Assembly: GCA_017302895.1 (NCBI GenBank)
Contig: JAFLBV010000002.1
Location: forward strand, 558,001 to 622,000
Source of the DNA: Ignavibacteria bacterium
GTDB taxonomy: Bacteria; Bacteroidota; Ignavibacteria; Ignavibacteriales; Ignavibacteriaceae
Length of the DNA stretch: 64,000 bases
Reading direction: 5' to 3'
Below the pieces are notes generated by a model. It was not told the DNA's origin and searched no databases. It saw nothing but the letters and a program-made list of their open reading frames with translations. Both the position numbers and the translations under genes were made by a program. Positions 36,910 through 47,286 of the stretch are shown piece by piece. Within the stretch, counting starts at the first letter, position 1, and the number at the start of each line of letters is the position of its first letter.

Positions 36910-36936
36910 AAGGCTGCTTCGGCAGCCTTTTTTTAT
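36910..36936 (+). terminator. Terminator with UUCG tetraloop
   Basis: AAGGCTGC-TTCG-GCAGCCTT (36910-36929) followed by seven T; overlaps the end of the convergent uvrA gene. Confidence 0.92.
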
Positions 36937-39740
36937 AAAAATTTCCCGGTAACGCTCTTTTTGTTTTTAGCGATCTCTTCGGGTGTTCCCTCTGCAACTA
37001 TTCTCCCTCCCGCTTCACCGCCTCCGGGACCGAGATCGATCACCATGTCAGCAGCTTTCACCACATCAAGATTATGCTCCACTACTACGACGGTGTTCCC
37101 CTTGTCAACGAGTTTGTTTATTACTTTCAGAAGAACATTCACATCCTCAAAATGGAGCCCGGTTGTTGGCTCATCCATAAAGTAGATCGTTTTGCCTGTT
37201 GAGATTTTGCTCAGTTCGGTTGCCAGTTTCACTCTTTGTGCTTCCCCGCCCGAAAGAGTTGTGGCTTGTTGACCAAGTCTTATATAACCCAATCCCACAT
37301 CGTATATCGATTGAATTTTTCTGCTGATTCTTGGCATATCCGCAAAAAAATCGAGTGCTTCGGTAACTGTCATTTCGAGCACATCATCAATCGATTTCTT
37401 TTTGTAAAGCACCTCGAGGGTCTCCCTGTTATATCGCCTCCCGTTACAGACATCACACTTCACATATACATCAGGCAGGAAGTTCATCTCGATCTTCTTT
37501 AGTCCGTCTCCACCGCATGCTTCACATCGTCCGCCCGCAACATTAAAGCTGAATCTTCCCGGTGCATAACCCCTCATTTTCGATTCGGGAAGTTGTGCGA
37601 ACAGATCTCTTATATAAGTAAATAATCCCGTGTAGGTTGCAGGATTGGATCGTGGTGTTCGCCCGATCGGTGACTGATCCACTTCAATTACCTTATCAAG
37701 ATGCTCCAATCCACTCACGCTGTCATACGGTAGTGGTACATCTTTTGTATGGTAAACATCCTTCATCAGAATCTTTACAAGTGTTTCATTAACCAGGGTT
37801 GATTTCCCCGATCCGCTGACACCCGTAATTGCTGTAAATGTTCCCAGTGGAATAGAAATATCGACCGATTTAAGGTTGTTCCCCCTGGCGCCTTTTACAG
37901 TCAGAAAATTACCGTTTCCCTTTCGCCGGGTTTCAGGAATACCAACACTCCTTCTGTTGTGCAGATAATCGAGTGTCAATGAGCCTTTGATCGAATTTTT
38001 CTTCATCAATGTTGCCGTTTCACCCATTGCCACCACTTCGCCCCCGTGCTCGCCTGCTGCGGGTCCGAGATCTATCAGATAATCGGAACTCTCTATTGTC
38101 TCTTTGTCATGTTCGACAACTATTATTGTATTATTCAGATCCCTGAGCATTTTGAGGGAATTGATAAGCTTGATATTATCCCTCTGGTGAAGGCCGATTG
38201 AGGGTTCATCCAGAACATAAAGCACTCCCGCGAGTTGTGTCCCTATCTGCGTTGCAAGTCTGATGCGTTGAGATTCACCCCCGGACAAAGTTCGGGCGCT
38301 GCGGGACAGGGTCAGATAATCCAAGCCGACATTCAACAGGAATTCGAGCCTCGACCGTATCTCCTTTAAAATCGGTTTTGCAATAATCTCATCTCTCCCC
38401 AAAAGGACATTTCCGTCAAAGAATTTTTTGCAGTCTGCAATTGAGAGTGCGGTCACTTCACTGATATTTTTTCCCGAAAAACTGACAGCGAGAGATTCTT
38501 TTTTTAGTCTTCCTCCCTCACACGATTTACATCTGCCGATATTCATGAATGATTCGACCCATTCACGGATTTTTGCAGAAGAGGTGGAGGTAAAGTAATT
38601 TTGCAGATACCCGATCACACCGGTAAATCGGTGCTTGTAGGCAACTTCCCTTTTCCCGCCATAACTGTAGAAAAATTCATACTTTTCTGTCGATCCATTC
38701 AGGATCAGGTCGATCGATTCTTTTTTAATATCCTTTAGGGGTGTGTCGAAATCAAATCCAAATTTCTTTGCCAGGGTCTCGAGCTGGTTGAATATGTAGA
38801 TTGATCTTGGTTTTCCAAGGGCGGCAATTCCTTCCTGGTTGATTGTTTTACTCCAGTCGGGAATTATCAAATTCAAATCAAATTCTTTTTTCTCGCCAAG
38901 GCCGTCGCACTCGGGACAGGCACCAAATGCCGAATTGAAGGAAAATGAATTCGGGGCAAGCTCCTGATAATCTATCCCGCAATTCGGGCAGCTAAGGTGA
39001 CGACTAAAGAGATGGTCTTCTTTTCCGTCATCAACCATCATTACCCCGTTTCCGTAGTTGAGTGCAACATCCACTGATGACTCAAGCCGGGACTGAACTT
39101 CAGGCTTCACAACAAATTTGTCGATAAGTATGTCGATATTATGAATCTTGTACCTGTCAACCTGAAATCCCTTCTCAATCTCTTTTATTTCACCGTCGAC
39201 TCTCACCTTTATAAAACCGTCCTTAGCAATTTCTTCAAATAGTTCGCGGTAGTGCCCCTTCCTACCCCTGATAACCGGTGCAAAGAGGGAAATTTTCTTC
39301 CCCTCATATTCCCTTCCAATTCTTTCAAGAATCTGACCGGGGTTCTGCTTCTGAACCTGAGTACCGCAGTTGTAACAATTGATGACACCGAGTCGCGCAT
39401 AAAGCAATCGAAGATAGTCATATATCTCGGTTACAGTTCCGACAGTAGATCTTGGGTTTCCCGAGGTCACTTTCTGTTCTATTGATATGGCAGGACTCAA
39501 ACCTTCAATTAAATCCACATCGGGTTTTTCCAACATATCCAAAAACTGCCGGGCGTAGGCGGAAAGGCATTCGATGTAACGACGCTGACCTTCTGCATAG
39601 ATAGTATCAAAAGCGAGGGAGGATTTTCCCGAACCTGAGAGGCCCGTTATTACTGTAAATGAATTTCTTGGTATCTCTACATCGATGTTTTTGAGGTTGT
39701 GGACGCGCGCGCCTTTTACAATAATCTTGTCTTGGAACAA
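36933..39740 (-). CDS. uvrA: UvrABC system protein A (excinuclease subunit)
   Basis: ATPase that scans DNA for damage and loads UvrB. Two ABC modules: Walker [10 protein letters not shown] near the N-terminus and GVSGSGKST in the second half; signatures [12 protein letters not shown] and [12 protein letters not shown]; zinc modules CPNCG...CPEC and CEACGGDG...CDVCNG. I prefer the TTG start at 39740-39738: GGAAAG stands just before it and it gives [20 protein letters not shown], as in other UvrA. The longer frame (to 39806) would overlap the divergent YigZ gene. About 935 residues, family size. Confidence 0.95.
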   Translation of the reverse strand: MFQDKIIVKGARVHNLKNIDVEIPRNSFTVITGLSGSGKSSLAFDTIYAEGQRRYIECLSAYARQFLDMLEKPDVDLIEGLSPAISIEQKVTSGNPRSTVGTVTEIYDYLRLLYARLGVINCYNCGTQVQKQNPGQILERIGREYEGKKISLFAPVIRGRKGHYRELFEEIAKDGFIKVRVDGEIKEIEKGFQVDRYKIHNIDILIDKFVVKPEVQSRLESSVDVALNYGNGVMMVDDGKEDHLFSRHLSCPNCGIDYQELAPNSFSFNSAFGACPECDGLGEKKEFDLNLIIPDWSKTINQEGIAALGKPRSIYIFNQLETLAKKFGFDFDTPLKDIKKESIDLILNGSTEKYEFFYSYGGKREVAYKHRFTGVIGYLQNYFTSTSSAKIREWVESFMNIGRCKSCEGGRLKKESLAVSFSGKNISEVTALSIADCKKFFDGNVLLGRDEIIAKPILKEIRSRLEFLLNVGLDYLTLSRSARTLSGGESQRIRLATQIGTQLAGVLYVLDEPSIGLHQRDNIKLINSLKMLRDLNNTIIVVEHDKETIESSDYLIDLGPAAGEHGGEVVAMGETATLMKKNSIKGSLTLDYLHNRRSVGIPETRRKGNGNFLTVKGARGNNLKSVDISIPLGTFTAITGVSGSGKSTLVNETLVKILMKDVYHTKDVPLPYDSVSGLEHLDKVIEVDQSPIGRTPRSNPATYTGLFTYIRDLFAQLPESKMRGYAPGRFSFNVAGGRCEACGGDGLKKIEMNFLPDVYVKCDVCNGRRYNRETLEVLYKKKSIDDVLEMTVTEALDFFADMPRISRKIQSIYDVGLGYIRLGQQATTLSGGEAQRVKLATELSKISTGKTIYFMDEPTTGLHFEDVNVLLKVINKLVDKGNTVVVVEHNLDVVKAADMVIDLGPGGGEAGGRIVAEGTPEEIAKNKKSVTGKFL

Positions 39741-39807
39741 TTTCTTTCCGGTTTGAACGATGAAAACTATATATTTAAAACAATCTTTTCCTGAAATAAA
39801 TTTCAAT

Positions 39808-40440
39808 ATGCCCGAGAAAATTCAAGCTTATTCTACTTTAAAATCAAAAGCAGACTCGAAATATAAAGAGAAGGGATCAATCTTTCTCGCATTCGCTCAT
39901 CCCATAAATTCCCTCCCGGAATTCGACGAGCTTCTTTCCCGCTACAGAAAAGAATATTACGATGCGGTGCATCATTGTTCTGCTTTTCGGCTGATTAGCG
40001 GCACTATGAAATATTCGGACGATGGAGAACCTTCAGGAACTGCGGGTCTGCGAATCATGAACGCAATAGAACATCAAAACCTCAATAATGTGTGTATAAT
40101 TGTTGTCCGTTATTTTGGGGGAGTAAAACTCGGAGTGGGTCCCCTCGGTAAAGCCTACTACGAAACTGCACTTGATGCACTAAAAGCAGCAGAGCAGATA
40201 ACCATGCAGAGGTTCGTCAGATATCTATTTTCGGCTCCCTATGAGCTGTCATCTTTTATGTTCCGACATCTAAACGGGGAAAATGTAAAAATTAACTCCT
40301 CAGATTACGCAACCGGATTAACGCTGGATTGTTTTATTAAATCGGATTCTGTTGATGGGATTCTCGAAAACATTCTCTCCTCAGCGAATGGTGAAGTAGA
40401 GGTGATTGATGCAAAAGAGGAAAAATATTTTGAAGGCTGA
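39808..40440 (+). CDS. IMPACT/YigZ family protein
   Basis: A ~210-residue YigZ-type protein: SKYKEKGSIFLAFAHPI, ALHHC-like DAVHHCSAFRL, then the signature DDGEPSGTAG and IVVRYFGGVKLGVGPLGKAY. Family members bind nucleic acid or the ribosome and are linked to translation stress; the exact role is unknown. ATG 39808 matches the family N-terminus; an ATG at 39760 would add 16 residues and lie 20 bp from the uvrA start. The gene ends FEG-stop, with TGA inside an AAGGCTGA repeat. Confidence 0.85.
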   Translation: MPEKIQAYSTLKSKADSKYKEKGSIFLAFAHPINSLPEFDELLSRYRKEYYDAVHHCSAFRLISGTMKYSDDGEPSGTAGLRIMNAIEHQNLNNVCIIVVRYFGGVKLGVGPLGKAYYETALDALKAAEQITMQRFVRYLFSAPYELSSFMFRHLNGENVKINSSDYATGLTLDCFIKSDSVDGILENILSSANGEVEVIDAKEEKYFEG

Positions 40441-40568
40441 GGGATGAAGGCTGAATTTCTGAGGGATGAACTCCTGAGGGATGAAGGCTGAATTTCTGAG
40501 ATCCAATAAACAGAAATATTCGCGGGAGCTTAAATTCCGGATCCAATAAACAAAAGATTTGTCGGGAG
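40437..40568. repeat. Two pairs of direct repeats between YigZ and the SWIM-like gene
   Basis: A 27-bp sequence occurs identically at 40437-40463 and 40474-40500 (CTGAGGGATGAAGGCTGA then ATTTCTGAG); the first copy includes the YigZ stop codon. A 28-bp sequence starting ATCCAATAAACA and ending GGGAG occurs at 40501-40528 and 40541-40568 with a few changes, the second touching the stop of the next gene. Confidence 0.85.
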
Positions 40569-40569
40569 A

Positions 40570-41157
40570 TTATGATTTTTTCATCATCAGAGTTTCCTGC
40601 AGCAGATTTTTGATTTTAAATTCCACTTCCCTGCCATCAGGAGGAAGTTTCCCGTATGACCACTTGCTTTCAAATGGATTATAAGAAAACCTGATCGCCA
40701 GATCTCTTTCAATATCGTAATGATAAACATTTATCCATCGTAAATTTGCTAATGAACTGAATCCAAGAACCACAGGTTCCACCTCTGAGAGCAGCACAAA
40801 TCTCTCCTTCCCGTGTTTTGATTTATTCAATAGTATCGATTTGACAATCGGATGAATCGGCAACTCAGCTAGTTTCAAAGCCGTATGCTTACAGGTATAT
40901 CGAATTTCGAGAGTTGACCGAAAATTCTCCTTGTGCACAAGATAATCACCACACCAACAGTTCACTTTTTCAATTTTATTGGCTGTTGGTGCATCAATCT
41001 GTCCGAAATCAATGACCTTCGGTTGAAAGTAAAATCGTAAATTATGCTCTTCCATGCTCTTAACTGCATCACGAAGATCGTCAAATTCACGAATCCCCTT
41101 CTTTACGGGTCTGGTTGTTTTGGTCTCGGAGGTTCTGTACTTTTTGTGATTTTCCAC
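40570..41157 (-). CDS. Hypothetical protein with a SWIM-like C-x-C...C-x-H motif
   Basis: 195 residues, no signal peptide, not a family I recognise. Residues about 66-92 read CWCGDYL ... YTCKH: a CxC pair followed about 20 residues later by CxH, the ligand pattern of SWIM zinc fingers, which bind DNA or proteins. The basic N-terminus (KKYRTSETKTTRPVKK) would fit nucleic-acid binding. It is divergent from the TPR gene at 41260 and its 3' end abuts repeats. Zinc binding is inference. Confidence 0.55.
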   Translation of the reverse strand: MENHKKYRTSETKTTRPVKKGIREFDDLRDAVKSMEEHNLRFYFQPKVIDFGQIDAPTANKIEKVNCWCGDYLVHKENFRSTLEIRYTCKHTALKLAELPIHPIVKSILLNKSKHGKERFVLLSEVEPVVLGFSSLANLRWINVYHYDIERDLAIRFSYNPFESKWSYGKLPPDGREVEFKIKNLLQETLMMKKS

Positions 41158-41259
41158 GGGGTTTTATTTTTTAACCGTCTAAATTACGATTTTTTTTCGT
41201 GGTGGCAACCCCGTTTAAGTTTATTATTTTACACTTTGAAAAAATAAAGTTTTTGCAAA

Positions 41260-42768
41260 ATGACCCATTCAGAAGCATGTGACATTCTCGGAATAAGAGA
41301 AGGAGCCGATCCTGATATTGTAACCAAAGCTTTTAACAAGCTAAACAGCGATATCACCAGGCAGATTGAATCCGCAGGTTCTAAATTTCTCAGAGAAACA
41401 TTAATAAAGAACCGAAAAGCACTTTCAGAAGCCTACCATTTTTTGATCAAAGGTTCCGAGACCGAAGGATCACTCTCCTTTTCTGATGCATATAAAATGC
41501 TCTTGAATGATGAATCTGATTCCATCCAAATGATAGAAGACAGGTTTATTAAATTAAAAAGTGAATATGAGTTCGGCTTAAGGGCTCCAAACAAAAAGAT
41601 CAGAGAAATCGCCACTGCTGATATAAAAATAATTTCAGATGTTTTCGAGCATATCATCAGTAATGTAAAAAGTCCGGCCGCAGACGAGATTCCTGGAGCT
41701 TACATTGCTTCGATTCGTGAGGATGAACGAAAAAAACTGGAACTCGAGTTCGAGCGGAAATATGATTCCCTTAAAAGAAGTTTTGATGAGTCAACAGAGA
41801 GATTCGAAGATAAAATCTCTGCGCTTTCTTCCGAAAAAACCCGCATAATAAACGACTTGACAAGACTGATTGAGCTGATTGCCACAGAACAATTTTCTGA
41901 AGCCACGCAATTGTGCCTCAAGCTTGAAGGCAAATATTCCCTCAACTTCAGAACTTCGAAACCTCAAACTTCTGATTTCAAACCTCAAACTTCTGATTTC
42001 AAACCTCAAACTTCTGATTTCAAACCTCAGACTTCTGATTTCAAACCTCAGACTTCTGATTTTCTCCCTTTGCCGGGTGATTCGGGCTTTGGGATTGAAA
42101 ATATATCCTTCGATTTTGCAGAAGACCACATAGACAAGATGTTGCTCGATCAGAGCAAAAAACTCAGTCCCAAAATCGAGACACCTCCCGTAGCCAACGG
42201 TGATAATCTTGATTCCCGAACAGTTGCCGAAAAACTTTTCAGCGAGGGTAGATTTCAGGATGCACTTTTCTATTTTAAAGAGGCAAAAGGCGACCAGCCC
42301 GAAGACTACTCCCTTGATGTTTATATTCAGGAACTCGAGCACCTCGTCACTCAGGAGAACGAAGAATCGGGCAACAAACAAAAGCCACAGGAGAATTACG
42401 AAAAAGAAGCGTATGAGGAAGTGTTAAAGGAAGCAAATGCTCTCCGTGCTGCGAAGAATTTTTCGGATGCTCTCGAAATTTACAATTCTCTGCTATTAAG
42501 CGACCCTGACAATCCTTATTTATTATATTGCAAAACTGAATGTGAAGATGAGTTGAAGAGACACAGGGAAACCGGAATCAGTTCGGGTTTGACAACGAAA
42601 CCGACTCAGACGGAACTCCTCTCACTAAAAAGGAACGGGGATGAGCTTATGAACAAGAAAAATTTTGCAGGTGCTCTTGAACTTTACAAGAAGGCACTAA
42701 AGATAAATCCCAAAGATATTTATCTTCAGATTGTTATCGATCAATGCACGAGGGAAATCGCCAGGTAG
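41260..42768 (+). CDS. TPR protein with J-like N-terminus and a 5x7-residue internal repeat
   Basis: 502 residues, cytoplasmic. The first ~65 residues (ACDILGIREGADPDIVTKAFNKLN...ALSEAYHFLI) have the spacing of a J domain but no HPD motif, so it cannot stimulate DnaK in the classical way. A coiled-coil-like charged part follows (about 140-225). Residues about 233-267 are five copies of the heptad KPQTSDF, encoded by 21-bp DNA repeats. Two TPR-like regions complete the protein (about 320-355 and 385-500, EVLKEANALRAAKNFSDALEIYNSLL). Probably a scaffold protein. Confidence 0.65.
   Translation: MTHSEACDILGIREGADPDIVTKAFNKLNSDITRQIESAGSKFLRETLIKNRKALSEAYHFLIKGSETEGSLSFSDAYKMLLNDESDSIQMIEDRFIKLKSEYEFGLRAPNKKIREIATADIKIISDVFEHIISNVKSPAADEIPGAYIASIREDERKKLELEFERKYDSLKRSFDESTERFEDKISALSSEKTRIINDLTRLIELIATEQFSEATQLCLKLEGKYSLNFRTSKPQTSDFKPQTSDFKPQTSDFKPQTSDFKPQTSDFLPLPGDSGFGIENISFDFAEDHIDKMLLDQSKKLSPKIETPPVANGDNLDSRTVAEKLFSEGRFQDALFYFKEAKGDQPEDYSLDVYIQELEHLVTQENEESGNKQKPQENYEKEAYEEVLKEANALRAAKNFSDALEIYNSLLLSDPDNPYLLYCKTECEDELKRHRETGISSGLTTKPTQTELLSLKRNGDELMNKKNFAGALELYKKALKINPKDIYLQIVIDQCTREIAR
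41958..42062 (+). repeat. 21-bp tandem repeat (x5) inside the TPR gene
   Basis: Five in-frame copies of a 21-bp unit with CCTCAAACTTCTGATTTC or CCTCAGACTTCTGATTTC. A copy-number change would keep the reading frame. Confidence 0.92.
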
Positions 42769-42769
42769 G

Positions 42770-43114
42770 TTATTGTTTTTTTAGTGTATCAACCTGCATT
42801 TCGGATACTTCGGCTTCTACTTCCAGCATAAACTCTTTGAAATCCTGTGGATTTCTCATATAAAAATCCACAGTCTTGTCATAATAAGCTTTTGTTACAC
42901 CATGTTTTTTTAAAATCGATTCAAGCGCCGGTTTTACGAACATGGTTGAAGTTCCAACAGTATCCTGCGCCTTTATAAGATCAAGGTAAATGGCAACAAA
43001 TTTATCGTTGGGTATTATCTCCTCTTTTTTCGAACAACCAATGAGGAGCAGACCTGAAATAATCAGAAAAACTGCTGCTAAGGCATTTTTCAACAACGGA
43101 AAACCCCTACTCAC
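42770..43114 (-). CDS. DUF4296-like lipoprotein
   Basis: About 110 residues. Lipoprotein signal with lipobox LIGC. The mature part (VAIYLDLIKAQDT, LKKHGVTKAYYDKTVDFYMRNPQDF) resembles DUF4296 lipoproteins of Bacteroidota, of unknown function. The GTG at 43114 overlaps the rhomboid gene stop by 8 bases; a TTG at 43096, 7 bases after AGGGG, gives a cleaner lipoprotein signal and may be the true start. Cotranscribed with rhomboid. Confidence 0.65.
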   Translation of the reverse strand: MSRGFPLLKNALAAVFLIISGLLLIGCSKKEEIIPNDKFVAIYLDLIKAQDTVGTSTMFVKPALESILKKHGVTKAYYDKTVDFYMRNPQDFKEFMLEVEAEVSEMQVDTLKKQ

Positions 43115-44066
43115 GCTTTTTATTCATCCGCTTGCTGGCTTCAAAAAGAATGTCTTTTTCTTTCGTTGTGAGATTGGTGTAGCCTGATACACTGATTTTA
43201 TCCAAAATTCTGTCAATCTCATCCTGATCTATATCACTGTCTGAAACATCTTTGAATTTGGCATCGACCACTTGATCAGTCGATTTTTTTGTTTTAAAAC
43301 TGAAGTTAAATCCGCCTTTATTGCCGGTTGACCGGTCGCCATACACAGTCGGACCTTCATCCTCATCATCTGCAAAGGGATTTGGGCGTCCGGAGTACCC
43401 CGAGGTTCCACCCCCTTTGAGTTTTCTTTTAAGAGGGAAATATACCGATTTATCAAAGAAAAGAAATAAAAATCCTGTTATTGCTCCACCAACATGTGCG
43501 AGGTGCGCAACATTCGAGCCCGGATTCCTGAACATAAACAGATCAAGCAGGATCATGAACCCGATCAAATATTTTGCTTTTACCGGCAAAAGGAAATAGA
43601 TATAGATGTATCTGTCAGGGTTAAAGAGTGCGAAAGCAATCATGACTCCATAAAGTGAACCGGAAGCACCGATTGTAGGACCTGCTGCTATACCGAAAAG
43701 TGGAGTAAGCAGGTGAAGCAGTCCGGCTCCAACACCGGAAGCCAGATAGAAAATCAGGAATTTTTTTGATCCGAGTGTATATTCCACCTCGGTTCCGAAC
43801 ATCCAGAGGGCAAAAAGATTAAAAAATATGTGCGAGAAATCTGCATGCATGAACTGGTAGGAAAAAAGCTGCCACGGTCCGAATCCCTCTCCAAGCGGCC
43901 AAAGGGCAAAGAATGTTCTGAAATAGTATTCAATTGGAGTTCCCCCCGATACTATTCCGCTTAACATCATTTCCAGGAAGAAAACCACAACATTGGCAAT
44001 TAAAAGAGACTTTATAACCGGAGAGATATATGAAAATCCGGCGGGACGGTAATTTCCGTTCGACAT
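43107..44066 (-). CDS. Rhomboid family intramembrane serine protease
   Basis: A 319-residue polytopic protease that cleaves single-pass membrane proteins. The catalytic serine is Ser135 in GASGSLYG and the histidine about His191 in HLAHVGGAITG; helix 2 has HADFSHIFFNLFALWMFG. Six helices occupy residues 15-215; the tail (about 220-319) is hydrophilic and cytoplasmic. AAAGGA precedes the ATG. Followed by a lipoprotein gene with overlapping ends. Its substrates might include the single-pass small proteins encoded nearby, but nothing in the sequence shows this. Confidence 0.92.
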   Translation of the reverse strand: MSNGNYRPAGFSYISPVIKSLLIANVVVFFLEMMLSGIVSGGTPIEYYFRTFFALWPLGEGFGPWQLFSYQFMHADFSHIFFNLFALWMFGTEVEYTLGSKKFLIFYLASGVGAGLLHLLTPLFGIAAGPTIGASGSLYGVMIAFALFNPDRYIYIYFLLPVKAKYLIGFMILLDLFMFRNPGSNVAHLAHVGGAITGFLFLFFDKSVYFPLKRKLKGGGTSGYSGRPNPFADDEDEGPTVYGDRSTGNKGGFNFSFKTKKSTDQVVDAKFKDVSDSDIDQDEIDRILDKISVSGYTNLTTKEKDILFEASKRMNKKRE

Positions 44067-44085
44067 TTTTTTCCTTTATTTAATT

Positions 44086-44112
44086 GCAGGGCTGTATTGT
44101 AAACAGCCCCGC
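44086..44112 (-). terminator. Hairpin after pgk
   Basis: GCAGGGCTGT pairs with ACAGCCCCGC (one mismatch) 11 bp after the pgk stop. There is no clear T-run, so it may be a processing or weak termination site before rhomboid. Confidence 0.5.
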
Positions 44113-44122
44113 AGTTCAAACA

Positions 44123-45319
44123 TTATGCATTATTAAGAACATCCACACCCGGGAGCACTTTCCCCTCGAGGAATTCGAGAGAGGCACCACCACCGGTGGA
44201 GACATGGCTGACTTTTTCTTTCAACCCGGCTTTTGCGATTGCGGCGGCAGAATCACCACCACCCACTACAGTAATTGTACCAAGTGCGGTTGCATCAACA
44301 AGAGCCTGTGCTACAGCGTTCGTGCCGGTTGCAAAGTTATCAAATTCAAAAACTCCCATAGGACCGTTCCAAACGACCGTTTTTGAATTTTTGATTGCTT
44401 CAGAAAACAATTTAACTGTTTCAGGTCCAATATCCAATCCCATCTTGTTTGCCGGTATTTTGTCTATTTTAACGGCTTCTGATGGTGATTCATTACTGAA
44501 CTCCGCTGCAACCATAACATCAACAGGAAGCAAAAAGTTTAACTTTTTGGTTTTTATTGTTTCGAGAAGCTGGCCGGCAAGTTCCACTTTTTCCGCTTCG
44601 AGGAGTGAAGTACCGATTTCGTATCCCATCGCCTTGAAGAAAGTGTATGCCATACCACCACCGATGATCAGCGTATCCACTTTATCAAGGATGTTGTTGA
44701 TAACATCGATCTTGCCCGAAATTTTGGCACCACCAAGAATGGCACAATATGGTCTTACAGGATTATTTAATGCACCACCCAAATAATCGAGTTCTTTTTG
44801 CATCAGATAACCAGAGACAGCGATTTTAACGAATTTTGTAACACCCTCTGTTGAAGCATGTGCCCTGTGAGCAGATCCAAATGCATCATTTACATATAGA
44901 TCAGCTACTTCCGACAATTTTTTCGCAAAAACGGGGTCATTCGCCTCTTCTTCAGCATAGAAACGAAGATTCTCGAGCAACATTACTTCACCGGGTTTCA
45001 AATCATCTGCCATTGCTTTAACTGATTCACCAATGCAGTCGGTTGCGAATTTCACTTCCAAACCTAAAAGCTCTGAAAGTCTGTCAGCTACAGGTTGCAG
45101 GCTGTACTTGGGATTTACTTTCCCTTTTGGTCTGCCGAGATGGCTCATCAGGATGGCTTTTCCACCCTCTGCAATTATCTTCTTTATCGTTGGTAACGAT
45201 TCGACTATTCTGTTGTCATCCGTTACCTTAAGATTCTCGTCGAGGGGAACATTAAAATCCACTCTCACAAGAACTTTTTTACCTTTTAAATCGACACTGT
45301 CAATTGTTAATTTTTTCAT
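44123..45319 (-). CDS. pgk: Phosphoglycerate kinase
   Basis: Makes ATP and 3-phosphoglycerate from 1,3-bisphosphoglycerate. Signature [10 protein letters not shown] near the N-terminus, [10 protein letters not shown], and the C-terminal nucleotide site GGGDSAAAI and [13 protein letters not shown]. The frame extends upstream to 45376, but that part is the gap terminator; the ATG at 45319 ([15 protein letters not shown]) is the family start, giving 398 residues. It follows gap on the same strand. Confidence 0.96.
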   Translation of the reverse strand: MKKLTIDSVDLKGKKVLVRVDFNVPLDENLKVTDDNRIVESLPTIKKIIAEGGKAILMSHLGRPKGKVNPKYSLQPVADRLSELLGLEVKFATDCIGESVKAMADDLKPGEVMLLENLRFYAEEEANDPVFAKKLSEVADLYVNDAFGSAHRAHASTEGVTKFVKIAVSGYLMQKELDYLGGALNNPVRPYCAILGGAKISGKIDVINNILDKVDTLIIGGGMAYTFFKAMGYEIGTSLLEAEKVELAGQLLETIKTKKLNFLLPVDVMVAAEFSNESPSEAVKIDKIPANKMGLDIGPETVKLFSEAIKNSKTVVWNGPMGVFEFDNFATGTNAVAQALVDATALGTITVVGGGDSAAAIAKAGLKEKVSHVSTGGGASLEFLEGKVLPGVDVLNNA

Positions 45320-45346
45320 ATTGCTGTCATTTTGATAATCTATAAT

Positions 45347-45374
45347 AAAAAAAAGACGCAGCCGAAACTGCGTC
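45347..45374 (-). terminator. Terminator between gap and pgk
   Basis: GACGCAG/CTGCGTC stem (45355-45361 with 45368-45374), followed on the minus strand by eight T. Lies 21 bp after the gap stop and 28 bp before the pgk start. Confidence 0.9.
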
Positions 45375-45394
45375 ACTAATCTTAAATCAGTTAA

Positions 45395-46411
<1,017 letters not shown>

Positions 46412-46424
46412 TTATTTAGACTTC

Positions 46425-46455
46425 CAAATTTACCTACATTTCAGCTATTTATCAA
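46425..46455 (-). promoter_or_regulatory. Promoter of gap, Bacteroidota type
   Basis: On the minus strand TTG (46455-46453), 20 bases, TAAATTTG (46432-46425), 37 bases upstream of the ATG. Same spacing as the tRNA-Thr promoter. Confidence 0.75.
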
Positions 46456-46546
46456 TGCAATATTTTATATTTATATACTATTATCCTCTTCCATTTTTAC
46501 TGTTTTCCACGGTGGGTCAAAAAAATAATAGTCAAATTTCAAGATT

Positions 46547-46554
46547 TATATTTG
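46547..46554 (+). promoter_or_regulatory. -7 element TATATTTG of the Crp/Fnr regulator gene
   Basis: Exact TANNTTTG, 48 bp before the ATG. No TTG at the usual distance; activation or relaxed recognition possible. Confidence 0.5.
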
Positions 46555-46558
46555 ATAT

Positions 46559-46574
46559 TGTGATAAATCTCACT
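46559..46574 (+). promoter_or_regulatory. CRP-like operator TGTGA-N6-TCACT at the regulator's own promoter
   Basis: TGTGA-TAAATC-TCACT starts 4 bases after the -7 element, where the transcript should begin. The half-sites fit the CRP consensus TGTGA-N6-TCACA at nine of ten positions. The encoded regulator has recognition-helix residues of the CRP type (SRETISRTL). Binding here would block transcription, so autorepression is likely. Confidence 0.6.
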
Positions 46575-46602
46575 AAATTACAGAAAAAAAAAGGAACTTT
46601 TA

Positions 46603-47283
46603 ATGGACGAGCTGGATTTTCCAAAATTCGTACCTTTATTTGAAAATCTTGACGACGAAACTATCCATAAGATTTCGGATCTCGGTAAAAGAAAAATGTT
46701 TCCGAAGGACACCGTTGTCCTTATGGAGCACGAAACCGGGAACGCCCTTTTCGTGATAATGTCGGGCAAGGTGAAAGTGAGCCGCGAGAGTGATGACGGC
46801 AGAGAAGTCATACTCACCTACCTGAATCCTAATGATTTCTTTGGTGAAATGGCGCTGCTCGATGGACTCGCCCGCTCAGCCACCGTTACTTCAATTGAAG
46901 AAACAGAACTCTTTATTATAGAAAGAGCTGATTTCCTCGACCTCCTTTACAATCATCCTGAAGTGTCGATAAGTCTCCTGCAGGAACTTACTAAAAGACT
47001 TCGCGCTGCAGACATGAAGATTAAATCCCTCTCCCTCAAAGATGCTGAAGGAAAAGTTGCAACTGTTATACTTCAGATCGCTGACGAAATCGGCAAAATC
47101 CGGCAGGGTGTTGTCGAGATAGAAAAGCTCCCCTTCCAGCACGATCTTGCAAACATGGCAGGCACTTCGCGCGAAACAATTTCAAGAACCCTGCACAGTT
47201 TTGTAAAGAAAGGACTTATCGAACTCGATGGTAACAAATTGCGTATCCCAAATTATGAGGAGTTCAGGAAGTTCTTTTCTTAA
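46603..47283 (+). CDS. Crp/Fnr family transcriptional regulator
   Basis: A 226-residue regulator. The cyclic-nucleotide-type jelly-roll domain covers about 10-125 (GNALFVIMSGKVKVS, NDFFGEMALLDGLARSATV; the FGEMALLDGLARSA stretch resembles a cNMP-binding cassette with Arg-Ser-Ala), then dimer helix and winged HTH (about 175-215) with LPFQHDLANMAGTSRETISRTLHSF. No Fnr-type N-terminal cysteines are present, so it is not an oxygen-sensing iron-sulfur protein. AAGGA precedes the ATG. Followed directly by the PHP gene (3-bp gap). Confidence 0.9.
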   Translation: MDELDFPKFVPLFENLDDETIHKISDLGKRKMFPKDTVVLMEHETGNALFVIMSGKVKVSRESDDGREVILTYLNPNDFFGEMALLDGLARSATVTSIEETELFIIERADFLDLLYNHPEVSISLLQELTKRLRAADMKIKSLSLKDAEGKVATVILQIADEIGKIRQGVVEIEKLPFQHDLANMAGTSRETISRTLHSFVKKGLIELDGNKLRIPNYEEFRKFFS

Positions 47284-47286
47284 TTG

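Noticed and set aside
41260..41450. DnaJ co-chaperone
   Set aside because: The HPD motif needed to stimulate DnaK is absent, so only a J-like fold is claimed.
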